The notes below the pieces were generated by a model, which saw nothing but the letters and a program-made list of their open reading frames with translations, did not search any database and had not been told where the DNA came from. 38,784 nucleotides of DNA from Aliivibrio_A kagoshimensis (GTDB taxonomy: Bacteria > Pseudomonadota > Gammaproteobacteria > Enterobacterales > Vibrionaceae): contig NZ_JAKJSQ010000042.1 in assembly GCF_050337105.1 (NCBI RefSeq), positions 1 through 38,784 of the forward strand. Direction: 5' to 3'. Position numbers and translations under genes: made by a program. This document shows positions 7,625 through 16,173 of the stretch, piece by piece; position 1 is the first letter of the stretch, and every line of letters starts with the position of its first letter.

Positions 7625-9106
7625 ATGAATGACATCGATTTTAAACACAAGATCACCAGAAATAGACCCCTTGAGAGTAAAAGGGATTCTCCCGCTACAT
7701 TAGATACGATTCAGTTTGCCTATGAGAGTGATCGAGGCAGGATCATCAACTCCGCCGCCATCCGCCGATTGCAGCAAAAGACCCAAGTTTTTCCACTGGA
7801 GAGAAATGCGGCAGTACGCAGCCGGTTAACCCACTCCCTTGAAGTACAGCAGGTAGGCCGCTTTATTGTGCAGACTATCTTCCGAAATCTGGGCAGCGCG
7901 GCCAAAAATTATGGGTTAGACGGACTTGAACGCCAACTTGAAAGCTTGGTTGAGATGTCCTGTTTAATGCATGATATTGGTAATCCACCCTTTGGTCACT
8001 TTGGCGAACAGGCGATCAATGATTGGTTTATTAAAAACATTACCACTCTGCTTCCTACGGTGACCCTGAATGAACAACTTCACCGCGACATCACCCAATT
8101 TGAGGGCAATGCACAGGCGATTCGCCTTACTTATACGCTGTTAAACCTTAATCTGACTTATGCCCAGACTGCTGGCATTATGAAATACACCCGAGAAGGG
8201 ACAGAGCATGCTCCTACTTCCGTTGAGAAACAGAACAACCATCCGCATTCAAAACATTATTTAAAGAAAAAAGTGGGCTACTACTTTAGCGAACAAACCT
8301 ATATTGATCAGTTAAGAACGTCACTCTCTATTGGGGCCGGCTGTCGTCATCCAATCTCTTACATTATGGAAGCGGCTGATGATATCTCTTATGGCATTGC
8401 TGACATCGAAGATGCCGTAGAAAAAAGCATTCTTACTATTGAACAACTCAGTAAAGCCCTACTTGAAGAGTTTCAACAGCTCTGCGTAGAGTATGGTTTA
8501 ACTAGCACAGCCGAAACCCAAGTCATGGAACGGGTATTAAGAGCGGCAACAAAAAAAGCGGACAATGAGATGATCTGTAAAACCAGCCAATATTTTATTG
8601 AGCTGCGAGTTAAGTTGAATCACCGGTTAGTGGAACACGCAAGCCAACGCTTTATTGATAATATTGAGGCGGTGTATCACGGGACCTTTAATCAAGCGCT
8701 ACTTGAAGATAACAGTTTGGCTCATGCCTTATCTCAAACACTGAAAAATGTCGCAAAAAAACACGTGTTTAATCATAAAGAGGTGGAAGCCAGTGAGCTC
8801 AAAGGCTACCGAATCATCACTGGCCTACTTGAGTGTTATAAACCCCTTTTACAGATCAGCAAAGCAGAGTTCAAACAGATCATCGATGGTGAAAAGAACA
8901 CCCCTCTGTATGAGTCTAGACTGTTTAAAAAACTCTCCAATAAACACCTGAAAGCCTATCAAAGTGCCATCACTAACTGCCCACCAGCTTTAGACTCAGA
9001 TCAACTGGAGTTCTACTATCGTTGCAGATTAATACAAGATTATATTAGCGGTATGACAGATCAATACGCTTTAGACGAATATCGATTGTTAATGGTTGTG
9101 AATTAA
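7625..9106 (+). CDS. dgt: Deoxyguanosinetriphosphate triphosphohydrolase (dGTPase)
   Basis: An HD-superfamily hydrolase that cleaves dGTP to deoxyguanosine and triphosphate in the cytoplasm. Its 493 residues are close to the E. coli Dgt length. The N-terminal RPLESKRDSPATLDTIQ, the RLQQKTQVFPLE segment, the first metal His70 in RLTHSLEVQQVGR, and His116-Asp117 in CLMHDIGNPPFGHFGE form the HD site. The EAADDISYGIADIEDAVE helix supplies the later Asp ligand. GGGAG is well placed before the ATG. It is followed after 53 bases by the nuclease-like gene on the same strand and may be co-transcribed with it. The role is presumably dNTP pool control; dGTPases can also protect against phages, but nothing here proves that use. 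Confidence 0.95.
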   Translation: MNDIDFKHKITRNRPLESKRDSPATLDTIQFAYESDRGRIINSAAIRRLQQKTQVFPLERNAAVRSRLTHSLEVQQVGRFIVQTIFRNLGSAAKNYGLDGLERQLESLVEMSCLMHDIGNPPFGHFGEQAINDWFIKNITTLLPTVTLNEQLHRDITQFEGNAQAIRLTYTLLNLNLTYAQTAGIMKYTREGTEHAPTSVEKQNNHPHSKHYLKKKVGYYFSEQTYIDQLRTSLSIGAGCRHPISYIMEAADDISYGIADIEDAVEKSILTIEQLSKALLEEFQQLCVEYGLTSTAETQVMERVLRAATKKADNEMICKTSQYFIELRVKLNHRLVEHASQRFIDNIEAVYHGTFNQALLEDNSLAHALSQTLKNVAKKHVFNHKEVEASELKGYRIITGLLECYKPLLQISKAEFKQIIDGEKNTPLYESRLFKKLSNKHLKAYQSAITNCPPALDSDQLEFYYRCRLIQDYISGMTDQYALDEYRLLMVVN

Positions 9107-9159
9107 CACAAATAGAGTCATCCTTTGCAGGTTACTAACCTCTACTGAGCAAAAAATGT

Positions 9160-10020
9160 ATGTCGACAAAAATGTCCACCTCCGCGCTGGCCAAAAAGCG
9201 CGAACAATCGGTTAAGTCTCTGTTTGAAGCGTTGAGCCTTGAAGGTCTCATTATTCGACATGATGATCATTGGCAATTGACGGACAAAGGAAGTGCGTTA
9301 GGTGGAGAGTATCGCGAAAGTGAAAAATTTGGTCAGTACATTGTGTGGCCTGAAACGGTAGCAGCGACGGCACCTCCTCAATCCACCTCAGCTCTGCTTA
9401 CGGCAACCGCGATGGGTGAACGCTTTACGCTTGCCCCTGCGAAAGTGAATCAAATTCTAAACGAACTGGGCTGGATAGATAGAGCCGAACAGGGCTGGAC
9501 TATCACGGATGCAGGACGACGCGCCGGTGGTGTGCAAAAAGAGAACAGTAAATCCGCCAGCTCTTTTGTTTTATGGGCTGAGGAGGTGATGGTTAACTCA
9601 TCACTGAAACAGTCTGTCAGAGCACTACTGGGTAAGGGCGCCGAACAGCAGTCTACCGATAACTCGATATCCAGTTTTCGGCAGAAGTTTGAAGCCAAAC
9701 ACCGTACCACCGATGGCCATTACGTCCGTTCTAAAGCTGAAATGCTGATCGACAACTGGTTATACATGGCAGGTCTTGTTCATGCTTATGAGAGAAAACT
9801 GCCCGTAGAAGAGGAGGCAGTGTGCGACTTCTATTTGCCCGCTGGGAAAATCTATATTGAGTACTTAGCCGCCGATGCAGACAGTGAAAAACAGCAGTGT
9901 AAACAACGCATCTACCAGAAATATCAGTTCAATTTGATTGAGCTTGATGATAATGAGGTACAGAACCTCGATTATCATCTACGAATTAAGCTACATGCTT
10001 TTGGGATTAAAGCTTACTAA
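9160..10020 (+). CDS. Winged-helix-like repeats fused to a PD-(D/E)XK nuclease-like domain
   Basis: I recognise the architecture but no named family member. Residues about 5-65 and 75-145 contain two related units, each ending in a similar motif (LTDKGSALGGEY..GQYIVWPE and ITDAGRRAGGVQ..SSFVLWAEE), suggestive of small DNA-binding winged helices. The C-terminal part (about 190-286) has SKAEMLIDNWLYMAGLVHAYER, then CDFYLPAGKIYIEYLA, then KQRIYQKYQFNLIELD. This order (Glu on a helix, Asp, then Glu on the next strand) fits a PD-(D/E)XK or Vsr-like restriction fold. The usual Lys two residues after the second acid is Tyr, so activity is uncertain. Such proteins are sometimes misannotated as glycerol kinase; no kinase motif is present. 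It shares 14 bases at its 3' end with the convergent gene. Confidence 0.6.
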   Translation: MSTKMSTSALAKKREQSVKSLFEALSLEGLIIRHDDHWQLTDKGSALGGEYRESEKFGQYIVWPETVAATAPPQSTSALLTATAMGERFTLAPAKVNQILNELGWIDRAEQGWTITDAGRRAGGVQKENSKSASSFVLWAEEVMVNSSLKQSVRALLGKGAEQQSTDNSISSFRQKFEAKHRTTDGHYVRSKAEMLIDNWLYMAGLVHAYERKLPVEEEAVCDFYLPAGKIYIEYLAADADSEKQQCKQRIYQKYQFNLIELDDNEVQNLDYHLRIKLHAFGIKAY

Positions 10021-11020
10021 ACCAACGTCGATTGGGGTCTTCACAGTTTGCCCACTGAGGGTTATTTTCTCTCTCTTCAAGGTAGATCTGTAATCCATTA
10101 AACTGGGTAAACGCCGCGATGTCAGATTCATCAGAAAACGCATCAAAAAAATGGTCTTCCGCCTTATCTAGTTGGGCTAAGGTTTCAATACCGTGATTCA
10201 AAGCCCACAAAATCGCTTCAGGGTAAATGAGGGTTCGGTAAAGCGTTAGCCCTTGAACATCATCCAGTAACAGTTGACGAGTGGCGACAAAATCCAGCTT
10301 CTCTTGTTGTAGTTCCCTCGCTTGTTGATGCTCCGCTTCAGCTTGCTCCTCCTCTTCAAGCAGCTCTCGCAAACTGTTAAGGTGCTCTTCTCTTGCTCGC
10401 GGACCATCCATGGTGGTGGTTCGGCAAAATCCAATCGCATAGGTCATTCTGTCGGTACCAATCAGCTCCAGTACTTGGGCGAAGTAACCACGATCTAGAG
10501 AATAGGTTTTACCAATACTGCGAATGGCACTGCTTAAATTTGGATAAACAATACCATCAAATTTAACCTCCGCCTCCATGTGTCCTTGACCGGTTTCAAC
10601 ACCATCAATACAAATCGGCCAACCCGGAAAATTCACTCGTGCTTTGGTTATCTCATACATCATCCAACCACTGCGTTTGAAGCCCTCTAGAGCTGCGCCG
10701 GTAAATTCAGACTCTTCAAGCTCTTGTTTGGTCCAGTTACCGCCGATAGCCAAGGACTTGTGATGCTTCTGAGTAATTTTGTCTTTCACTAAGTCCCGTA
10801 ATAGCTCGATATAGGGCAAGCGCTCTGACTTACCCACCCCATAGCACTCTTCACAGCTAGGCACTTTTACCGCCGGCAGTTCAACTTGAAAGCTTGAGTT
10901 AGATATAAAGGTGATCGCTTTAAATACTGGCTCACCACAAAACCAGCATTGATCTTTGTGCTGAAAAGGAATATCCATTAAGGGGATCTGTTCACGTTGT
11001 TCAGGAGTAAGGCGTTTCAT
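10007..11020 (-). CDS. Zinc-ribbon protein with coiled coil, unknown function
   Basis: No family recognised. The 337-residue soluble product starts with a probable four-Cys zinc site: CWFCGEP at about residues 25-28 and CEECYG about 30 residues later, similar to the treble-clef/HNH-type knuckles of nucleic-acid-binding proteins. A mid-region (GGNWTKQELEESEFTGAALEGF, RVNFPGWPICIDG, YPNLSSAIRSIGKTYSLDRG) has no obvious match. Residues about 215-260 form a Glu/Gln-rich helix likely to be a coiled coil (LRELLEEEEQAEAEHQQARELQQEKL). The Shine-Dalgarno is weak. The gene converges on the nuclease-like gene with a 14-base overlap of the coding ends, so the two transcripts can form an antisense duplex at their 3' ends. 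Confidence 0.6.
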   Translation of the reverse strand: MKRLTPEQREQIPLMDIPFQHKDQCWFCGEPVFKAITFISNSSFQVELPAVKVPSCEECYGVGKSERLPYIELLRDLVKDKITQKHHKSLAIGGNWTKQELEESEFTGAALEGFKRSGWMMYEITKARVNFPGWPICIDGVETGQGHMEAEVKFDGIVYPNLSSAIRSIGKTYSLDRGYFAQVLELIGTDRMTYAIGFCRTTTMDGPRAREEHLNSLRELLEEEEQAEAEHQQARELQQEKLDFVATRQLLLDDVQGLTLYRTLIYPEAILWALNHGIETLAQLDKAEDHFFDAFSDESDIAAFTQFNGLQIYLEERENNPQWANCEDPNRRWFSKL

Positions 11021-11340
11021 AAATTTATTGTATCGCTCTATTAAAAACTAAAAGCCGTTTACCAAATACGCAGATGATTAAACCACACATCACTAACAAT
11101 GCTATTTTACTAATGATTTAACCGAAATTACAGGCTTGTTAACAACACTTAAATTAGCCTTAACTACGTATTATATACCAAATATCTCTGAATTTTCTCA
11201 ATCAACTAGAAACAAAATCGTCTACAGACAGAAAAATCCTGACCGTTTTATCTTCTGGTTTTTATCATTTATCAATATAAATATTTTTAACATCCTTTCT
11301 TATCTCACAAAAACTAAACGCCGGTTCAAAAAAATTGAGA

Positions 11341-11356
11341 TGTGAATCACGCCACA
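11341..11356 (+). promoter_or_regulatory. Putative CRP (cAMP receptor protein) site before kduI
   Basis: TGTGA-ATCACG-CCACA matches the CRP consensus TGTGA-N6-TCACA at 9 of 10 core positions. It lies about 76 bases before the kduI start codon and about 20-25 bases before a possible -35 element, a reasonable place for catabolite activation of a uronate pathway. Confidence 0.55.
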
Positions 11357-11378
11357 AATTATTTATATATGAGTAGCG

Positions 11379-11407
11379 TTGATCGCATATGAAAATTATG
11401 TAGACTT
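11379..11407 (+). promoter_or_regulatory. Possible sigma-70 promoter of the kduI-dctPQM operon
   Basis: TTGATC near 11379-11384 and TAGACT near 11401-11406 are separated by 16 bases, each matching 4 of 6 consensus bases. The elements are weak, as expected for an activated promoter. Confidence 0.35.
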
Positions 11408-11431
11408 TATCCATCAAACAGGAGTACTAAT

Positions 11432-12271
11432 ATGTTTATCAATTACAACAACAACCCCGTCGACGCCAAATCTTACGAAACCGACCGTTTACGAAGCGAG
11501 TTTTTAACAGAAAATCTTTTTACCACAGATGGGGTCAATATTGTATACAGCCACATTGACCGTGTAGTAGCCATTGGCGTATGTCCTAGTAACAAACCTT
11601 TAAGTCTGGATGAATATGTAGACAAGAAAGCATTCGGAACGGACTACTTTCTACAAAGACGTGAACTTGGCATTGTCAATTTAGGTGGTAAAGCAGAAAT
11701 TCGATGTAAAGGTCATTGCTATCAACTGGAATATCTTGATGCACTTTATTTAGGCATGGGGGAACAAGATATTGAATTCGAATCTCTTGATGCTGAGAAA
11801 CCTTCGTCTCTATATTGCCTGAGTGCACCTGCGCATCATACATACCCGTCACGCCTGATCCTTCAAGGTGAGGCTAAAAAGGTAGAATTAGGATCTGCCG
11901 AAAATGCAAATGCGCGAGTCATTAATCAGTACTTGCACCCAGAAGTATTGCCTACATGTCAGTTATGTTTGGGTATTACACACCTGCAAGCTGGCAGTGT
12001 ATGGAACACCATGCCCGCACATACTCACGAAAGAAGAATGGAGGCTTACCTCTATTTTAATGTAAAACCCTCTCAAGTCGTTTTTCACTTTATGGGTGAA
12101 CCGACAGAGACACGTCATATCATTGTACGCAACAAACAACTGGTTCTTTCACCAAGCTGGTCTATCCACTCAGGCTGTGGGACGCAAAATTATAGCTTTA
12201 TTTGGGGCATGCTGGGTGAAAACCAAACTTTCGATGATATGGACTTTATTGATATGAATTCTATACGTTAA
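11432..12271 (+). CDS. kduI: 5-dehydro-4-deoxy-D-glucuronate isomerase
   Basis: KduI converts 5-keto-4-deoxyuronate to 2,5-diketo-3-deoxygluconate, the step feeding KduD. The 279-residue length is the family norm. The cupin-type zinc ligands are visible as His197, His199 and Glu204 in MPAHTHERRMEAYLYF, and His246 in SWSIHSGCGTQNYSFIWGM. The N-terminal TDRLRSEFL and RRELGIVNLGG blocks also match. CAGGAG is seven bases before the ATG. It opens the plus-strand operon and is followed 29 bases later by the TRAP substrate-binding gene. Catabolite control by CRP and induction through an IclR repressor are likely. Confidence 0.96.
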   Translation: MFINYNNNPVDAKSYETDRLRSEFLTENLFTTDGVNIVYSHIDRVVAIGVCPSNKPLSLDEYVDKKAFGTDYFLQRRELGIVNLGGKAEIRCKGHCYQLEYLDALYLGMGEQDIEFESLDAEKPSSLYCLSAPAHHTYPSRLILQGEAKKVELGSAENANARVINQYLHPEVLPTCQLCLGITHLQAGSVWNTMPAHTHERRMEAYLYFNVKPSQVVFHFMGEPTETRHIIVRNKQLVLSPSWSIHSGCGTQNYSFIWGMLGENQTFDDMDFIDMNSIR

Positions 12272-12300
12272 TTAACCTGTACCAATAACGGAGATAACAC

Positions 12301-13290
12301 ATGTTTACAACTAAAATACTAAAAATGGCAGTAATTGCAGCTGCAATAGGGAGCACTTTGAGCTTTTCAACAATTGCTACAGCAGCAACCGAAATCAAAA
12401 CTGCATTTAATCAATCAGACAAACACCCACAATTTCTTGCACTACAAGAGTTTAGCAAAAAATTAAGTGCAGAAACAGATGGTCGTTATAAATTAACACT
12501 CTACCCTAATGCTTTGTTAGGAGATCAACGAGCAGCACTTGAGCTTGTACAAAATGGTGCTATTCAGATGGCGATGGTGGCAAACCCACTCATTGAAAAC
12601 TACGATAAGACATTTCGAGTAATCGGTATGCCATATATATACAATGGTTCTGAACATCAAGAAAATGTATTCACCTCTGGTGAATTAGATACATTGTTTT
12701 CATCAACCCAGAAGTTTGGTTTTGAAGTATTAACAGCCTATACCGCTGGAGCCCGTAGCATGTACACAAAGGATGCTCCGGTAAAAAACATTGCTGACAT
12801 GCAAGGACAAAAGATTCGAGTAATGCAATCAGACACAATGATCAAAATGCTTGATTGTATGGGTGGTACTGGTGTTCCGATGAGCCAAGGTGAGGTTTAT
12901 TCTGCAGTACAGCAAGGTGTATTAGATGGTGCAGAAAATAATGAAATCACATATGCGGATTTGAAACAGTATGAGGTTGCGCCATATTTCTCCGCAACTC
13001 GTCACCTAATGGTGCCAGATCTTCTTGTTGTGAGCAGTGCCTTCACTTCAACTATGTCTAAAGAAGATCAAGCAACATTAAGAAGACTGGCAAAAGAGAG
13101 CACACCCGTTGAGTTCAAAATATGGAACGAACGAATTGAGAGTGCTAAGAAGAGTGCGAGAGATAAAGGGGCTACTTTTACAGAAGTAGACATCAAGCCT
13201 TTTCAGAAAAGTTGCCAAAAACTGCAAGATGAACTTATTGAAACACCTGAACAAAAAACACTATTTAAGAAGATAGTGAACATGTCTTAA
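12301..13290 (+). CDS. TRAP transporter solute-binding protein (DctP family)
   Basis: A periplasmic receptor of 329 residues. The signal peptide runs through SFSTIATAA, with cleavage likely before TEIKTAFN. The DctP core is visible: LTLYPNALLGDQRAALELVQNGAIQMAM, then TAGARSMYTKDAPVKNIADMQGQKIRVM, whose Arg normally pairs with the substrate carboxylate, then GVPMSQGEVYSAVQQGVLDGAENN. Position between kduI and the two membrane subunits suggests a uronate or unsaturated-uronate ligand, though the exact sugar cannot be read from sequence. GGAGATAAC precedes the ATG. Abundance relative to the permeases is probably set by the hairpin after the stop codon. Confidence 0.92.
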   Translation: MFTTKILKMAVIAAAIGSTLSFSTIATAATEIKTAFNQSDKHPQFLALQEFSKKLSAETDGRYKLTLYPNALLGDQRAALELVQNGAIQMAMVANPLIENYDKTFRVIGMPYIYNGSEHQENVFTSGELDTLFSSTQKFGFEVLTAYTAGARSMYTKDAPVKNIADMQGQKIRVMQSDTMIKMLDCMGGTGVPMSQGEVYSAVQQGVLDGAENNEITYADLKQYEVAPYFSATRHLMVPDLLVVSSAFTSTMSKEDQATLRRLAKESTPVEFKIWNERIESAKKSARDKGATFTEVDIKPFQKSCQKLQDELIETPEQKTLFKKIVNMS

Positions 13291-13299
13291 GTATAAAAT

Positions 13300-13335
13300 A
13301 AGCCGGAGTAATGATCATAAATCTTACACCGGCTT
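13300..13335 (+). promoter_or_regulatory. Intercistronic hairpin between dctP and dctQ
   Basis: AAGCCGGAGTA (13300-13310) can pair with TACACCGGCTT (13325-13335) with one mismatch and a 14-nt loop. It is not followed by a clean T run, so it looks like a 3'-end stabiliser or partial terminator. That would keep the binding protein in excess over the permeases. Confidence 0.6.
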
Positions 13336-13350
13336 TCTAGGATTTTTATT

Positions 13351-13860
13351 ATGTCTAAAAACAAAAATAGTTTTTTTGATAAAATTGATACCATTAAATA
13401 TTGGGTTGACCGAGCAATTTCAGCCGTTTTGATTTTTATTATTGGTGCGATGACAACCCTGGTGACCTATCAGGTCGTAGTTCGCTATCTTTTTGATAGC
13501 CCTAGCGCCGTGAGTGAAGTGTTGTCTCGATATGGTTTTATCTGGTTAATTCTTATTGGTAGTGCTTATGTTTTTGGCCTCCGAGAACATATGGCGATTT
13601 CATTCGTCAAATTGAAGTTTACAGAAAAAACACAGATCTATTTAGATATGTTTATCGAATTGTCGACAGCAGTGTTTGCACTATCGGTAATGATTATTGG
13701 CGGATACAACAGTGCGGCTCGTCAAATGTGGCAACTTGACTCTGCACTACAAGTGCCAATGGGAGTCATTTATTCTGCTATCCCAATCAGCGGTGGTCTG
13801 ATCATATTCTATTTTTTGTACCAGGAACTTAACCTGTTACGTCGTCTAAAACAATTATAA
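13351..13860 (+). CDS. TRAP transporter small permease (DctQ family)
   Basis: The 169-residue inner-membrane protein has four predicted transmembrane helices: ISAVLIFIIGAMTTLVTYQVVV, YGFIWLILIGSAYVFGL, a third around ELSTAVFALSVMIIGGY, and ISGGLIIFYFLYQEL near the C-terminus. The motif VSEVLSRYGFIWLILIGSAYVFGLREHMAI is characteristic of DctQ subunits. It pairs with the large permease encoded 14 bases downstream to use a sodium gradient for uptake. AGGA lies upstream of the ATG at suitable spacing. Confidence 0.92.
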   Translation: MSKNKNSFFDKIDTIKYWVDRAISAVLIFIIGAMTTLVTYQVVVRYLFDSPSAVSEVLSRYGFIWLILIGSAYVFGLREHMAISFVKLKFTEKTQIYLDMFIELSTAVFALSVMIIGGYNSAARQMWQLDSALQVPMGVIYSAIPISGGLIIFYFLYQELNLLRRLKQL

Positions 13861-13874
13861 TAAAGGGATTTATC

Positions 13875-15182
13875 ATGGATGCAGCAACTTTAGCCGCATT
13901 AATATTGTTTAGCGGTACCGTATTTTTTCTTGTTATCGGTGCACCTATTAGTATCAGTGTAGGGATTTCTTCGTTCGCAGCAATGCTTTCTATTTTACCC
14001 GCTCACGGAGCGATGGTTACTTCAGCTCAGCGCCTATTTGTTGGATTAGATTCATTCGCTTTATTGGCAATTCCATTCTTCATATTAGCAGGTAATATTA
14101 TGAATAATGGAGGTATTGCCATTCGACTTATTAATTTTTCTAAGATTATCAGTGGTTTTCTTCCTGGTTCTTTAGCGCAGACAAATGTGGTGTCAAATAT
14201 GTTATTTGGCTCTATCAGCGGTTCAGGAGTAGCTTCAGCTGCCGCTGTTGGCGGTATTATGTCCCCTATCCAGAAAAAAGAGGGCTATGACCCCGCTTTT
14301 AGTACTGCGGTAAATATCGCATCAGCCCCAACAGGTATGCTTATTCCGCCTAGTAATACACTAATAGTCTATGCCACTGTTGCGGGAAGTGTCTCGGTTA
14401 CGGCACTGTTTATGGGGGGGTATATTCCAGGTATATTATGGGGATTAGGTGTGATGATTGTGGCGGGTATCATGGCGAAGCGCCGAGGCTATACTGCCAA
14501 CCACTCGATGTCACTGACTGATTGTGTAAAAGTAACAGTAGACGCAATTCCGAGTCTTTCTCTAATTATCATTGTTATTGGCGGTATTTTAGGTGGTGTA
14601 TTTACTGCAACGGAAGCATCTGCTATTGCGGTCGTATATGCTTTGATATTGAGCATAGGATATCGAGCTTTAGATATCAGAAAAATCCCTGAAATTTTCT
14701 TGAGCACAGCAAAAATGTCTGCCATTGTGATATTCATGTTGGCAACTTCATCCATTATGTCATGGGTGATGGCATTCACTCAAATCCCAGGCATGATTGC
14801 TGACTTTTTATTATCTCTGACCAGTAATCCAATTATCATCTTGTTAATTATCAATGTAATACTGCTGTTTATTGGTACATTTATGGATCCAACACCAGCC
14901 GTGTTGATTTTCACCCCCATATTTCTTCCAATCTGCATGAATTTAGGTATGGATCCGGTTCAGTTTGGTATTTTATTGGTATTTAACCTATCATTAGGTA
15001 CCATAACACCGCCTGTCGGTCCGATATTGTTTACTGGATGTAAAGTAAGTGGTATTAGTATCGATGAAGTAATTAAAACCCTACTTCCATTTTTCTTTGT
15101 TATTTTTGTCGTGTTAATGTTGGTTACCTTTATACCAGCAATATCAATGACAATCCCTGAAATGATGGGACTAATTAAATAG
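13875..15182 (+). CDS. TRAP transporter large permease (DctM family)
   Basis: The 435-residue ion-coupled permease is made almost entirely of membrane helices. DctM landmarks are FVGLDSFALLAIPFFILAGNIMNNGGIA, GSISGSGVASAAAVGGIM, SAPTGMLIPPSNTLIVYATVAG, GVFTATEASAIAVVYALI, and near the C-terminus GTFMDPTPAVLIFTPIFLPI with LGTITPPVGPILFTGC. It forms the transport path with DctQ and receives substrate from DctP. AAAGGGA is placed well before the ATG, 14 bases after dctQ. It is the last gene of the operon and is followed by a strong terminator. Confidence 0.95.
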   Translation: MDAATLAALILFSGTVFFLVIGAPISISVGISSFAAMLSILPAHGAMVTSAQRLFVGLDSFALLAIPFFILAGNIMNNGGIAIRLINFSKIISGFLPGSLAQTNVVSNMLFGSISGSGVASAAAVGGIMSPIQKKEGYDPAFSTAVNIASAPTGMLIPPSNTLIVYATVAGSVSVTALFMGGYIPGILWGLGVMIVAGIMAKRRGYTANHSMSLTDCVKVTVDAIPSLSLIIIVIGGILGGVFTATEASAIAVVYALILSIGYRALDIRKIPEIFLSTAKMSAIVIFMLATSSIMSWVMAFTQIPGMIADFLLSLTSNPIIILLIINVILLFIGTFMDPTPAVLIFTPIFLPICMNLGMDPVQFGILLVFNLSLGTITPPVGPILFTGCKVSGISIDEVIKTLLPFFFVIFVVLMLVTFIPAISMTIPEMMGLIK

Positions 15183-15190
15183 CAATTGTG

Positions 15191-15223
15191 AGAAAGCTTC
15201 ATCAACACGGAGCTTTCTTTTTT
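15191..15223 (+). terminator. Intrinsic terminator after dctM
   Basis: AGAAAGCT (15191-15198) pairs with AGCTTTCT (15211-15218) and is followed by a T run. It closes the kduI-dctPQM operon and separates it from the iclR-type gene. Confidence 0.85.
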
Positions 15224-15295
15224 AAAAGGACTGGGCTGGATATTCAATAAATAATAGTAACACCTTCCCTAGCAACTCAATAAGTACTTATAAGA

Positions 15296-16066
15296 ATGAC
15301 AAAAGAAAAAAAAACTGAATACCGGGCTCCTGCACTTGAAAAAGGACTTGAAATTCTTGAACTTTTAGCAGAGGAAGAAGAGCCTCAATCTAAAAAACAA
15401 ATAGCAGAAAAGTTAGCTCGAAGTATCAACGAAATCTTTCGTATGCTGTCCGTTTTGGTCGATAAACAGTACCTTGAATTCGATACTGAAAGCTCGTTAT
15501 ATTCATTAACATTAAAAATGTTTGCCTTGTCAAACCAGCACCCTCCAATTGCGCAGTTGCTCAAGCGCGCTCAACCTCTAATGGAAGAACTGAGTCTTAA
15601 GTTAAATCAGTCTTGCCACTTAAGTCGTTATGAAAATGGTGAACTCATCGTAATTGCCCGTTCAGAGAGTCCATATAAAATGGGATTCGGTCTTCGGCTC
15701 GGGGCTTCTTTGGATATATGTGCTTCGGGATCAGGTGTTGCGTTACTCAGTTTTAGTAGTGAGCTAAAAAGACAAGCAATTCTTAAAAAATGCGATGCTA
15801 CAAAAGATGAAATTGAAAGTACCTTAGCGCACAGAGAAAAAACCGTTAGTAATGGCTATTTTTCAGGGTTAAGCCCTCAAATATCTGGAGTGACCAATAT
15901 CAGTGTTCCTATTTTGGGAGTACAAGGCGATGTAATGGCCGTATTGACGATTCCATATATGACATTAAATTCCGCAACCGTACATCATCACATCGAAGAT
16001 CTTGAACATGCACGGATTGAACTTTTAAAAGCGGTGACAAAATTAAAGCAAAATCCAGTAACCTAA
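15296..16066 (+). CDS. IclR family transcriptional regulator
   Basis: The 256-residue protein has an N-terminal winged helix-turn-helix (ALEKGLEILELLAEE, then KKQIAEKLARSINEIFRMLSVLVDKQYLE, residues about 14-65). A C-terminal GAF-like effector domain follows (SESPYKMGFGLRLGASLDICASGSGVALLSF, with SGVTNISVPILGVQGDVMAVLTIP at the end). IclR proteins usually repress catabolic genes until a pathway intermediate binds. Its place directly after the TRAP operon, though beyond a terminator, makes the kduI-TRAP operon or the opposing kduD operon the likely targets. It is clearly distinct in sequence from the second IclR protein at the other end of the island. Its own Shine-Dalgarno is weak. Confidence 0.9.
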   Translation: MTKEKKTEYRAPALEKGLEILELLAEEEEPQSKKQIAEKLARSINEIFRMLSVLVDKQYLEFDTESSLYSLTLKMFALSNQHPPIAQLLKRAQPLMEELSLKLNQSCHLSRYENGELIVIARSESPYKMGFGLRLGASLDICASGSGVALLSFSSELKRQAILKKCDATKDEIESTLAHREKTVSNGYFSGLSPQISGVTNISVPILGVQGDVMAVLTIPYMTLNSATVHHHIEDLEHARIELLKAVTKLKQNPVT

Positions 16067-16120
16067 GTTATGCACTCTACATTTACATCAAGCGAGCTTA
16101 AGTTGCTTTGTATTATGTTT

Positions 16121-16152
16121 AAAAATACCCATCAGGAGCGATAGGTATTTTT
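16121..16152. terminator. Bidirectional terminator between iclR and the yhcH-type gene
   Basis: AAAAATACC (16121-16129) pairs perfectly with GGTATTTTT (16144-16152) around a 14-nt loop. Because the stem is flanked by A and T runs it can serve both converging transcripts. Confidence 0.7.
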
Positions 16153-16173
16153 GATTAATTATTATCACTGTTA

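Larger units (their letters stand above)
11021..11431. other. AT-rich intergenic/regulatory region upstream of kduI
   Basis: About 410 bases hold the leader of the minus-strand zinc-ribbon gene and the promoter region of kduI. A TTG-initiated frame of 69 codons (11136-11345) ends in a basic, hydrophobic stretch. It has no good ribosome binding site and no recognised relative, so I do not call it a gene. The right end holds a CRP-like site and a weak promoter, listed separately. Confidence 0.5.

Noticed and set aside
9160..10020. Glycerol kinase
   Set aside because: No ATPase/FGGY motifs; the sequence shows repeated winged-helix-like units and a nuclease-like C-terminus.
11136..11345. 69-codon frame in the gap before kduI
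   Set aside because: TTG start, no Shine-Dalgarno, AT-rich composition and no recognised relative; could be a remnant but not supportable.
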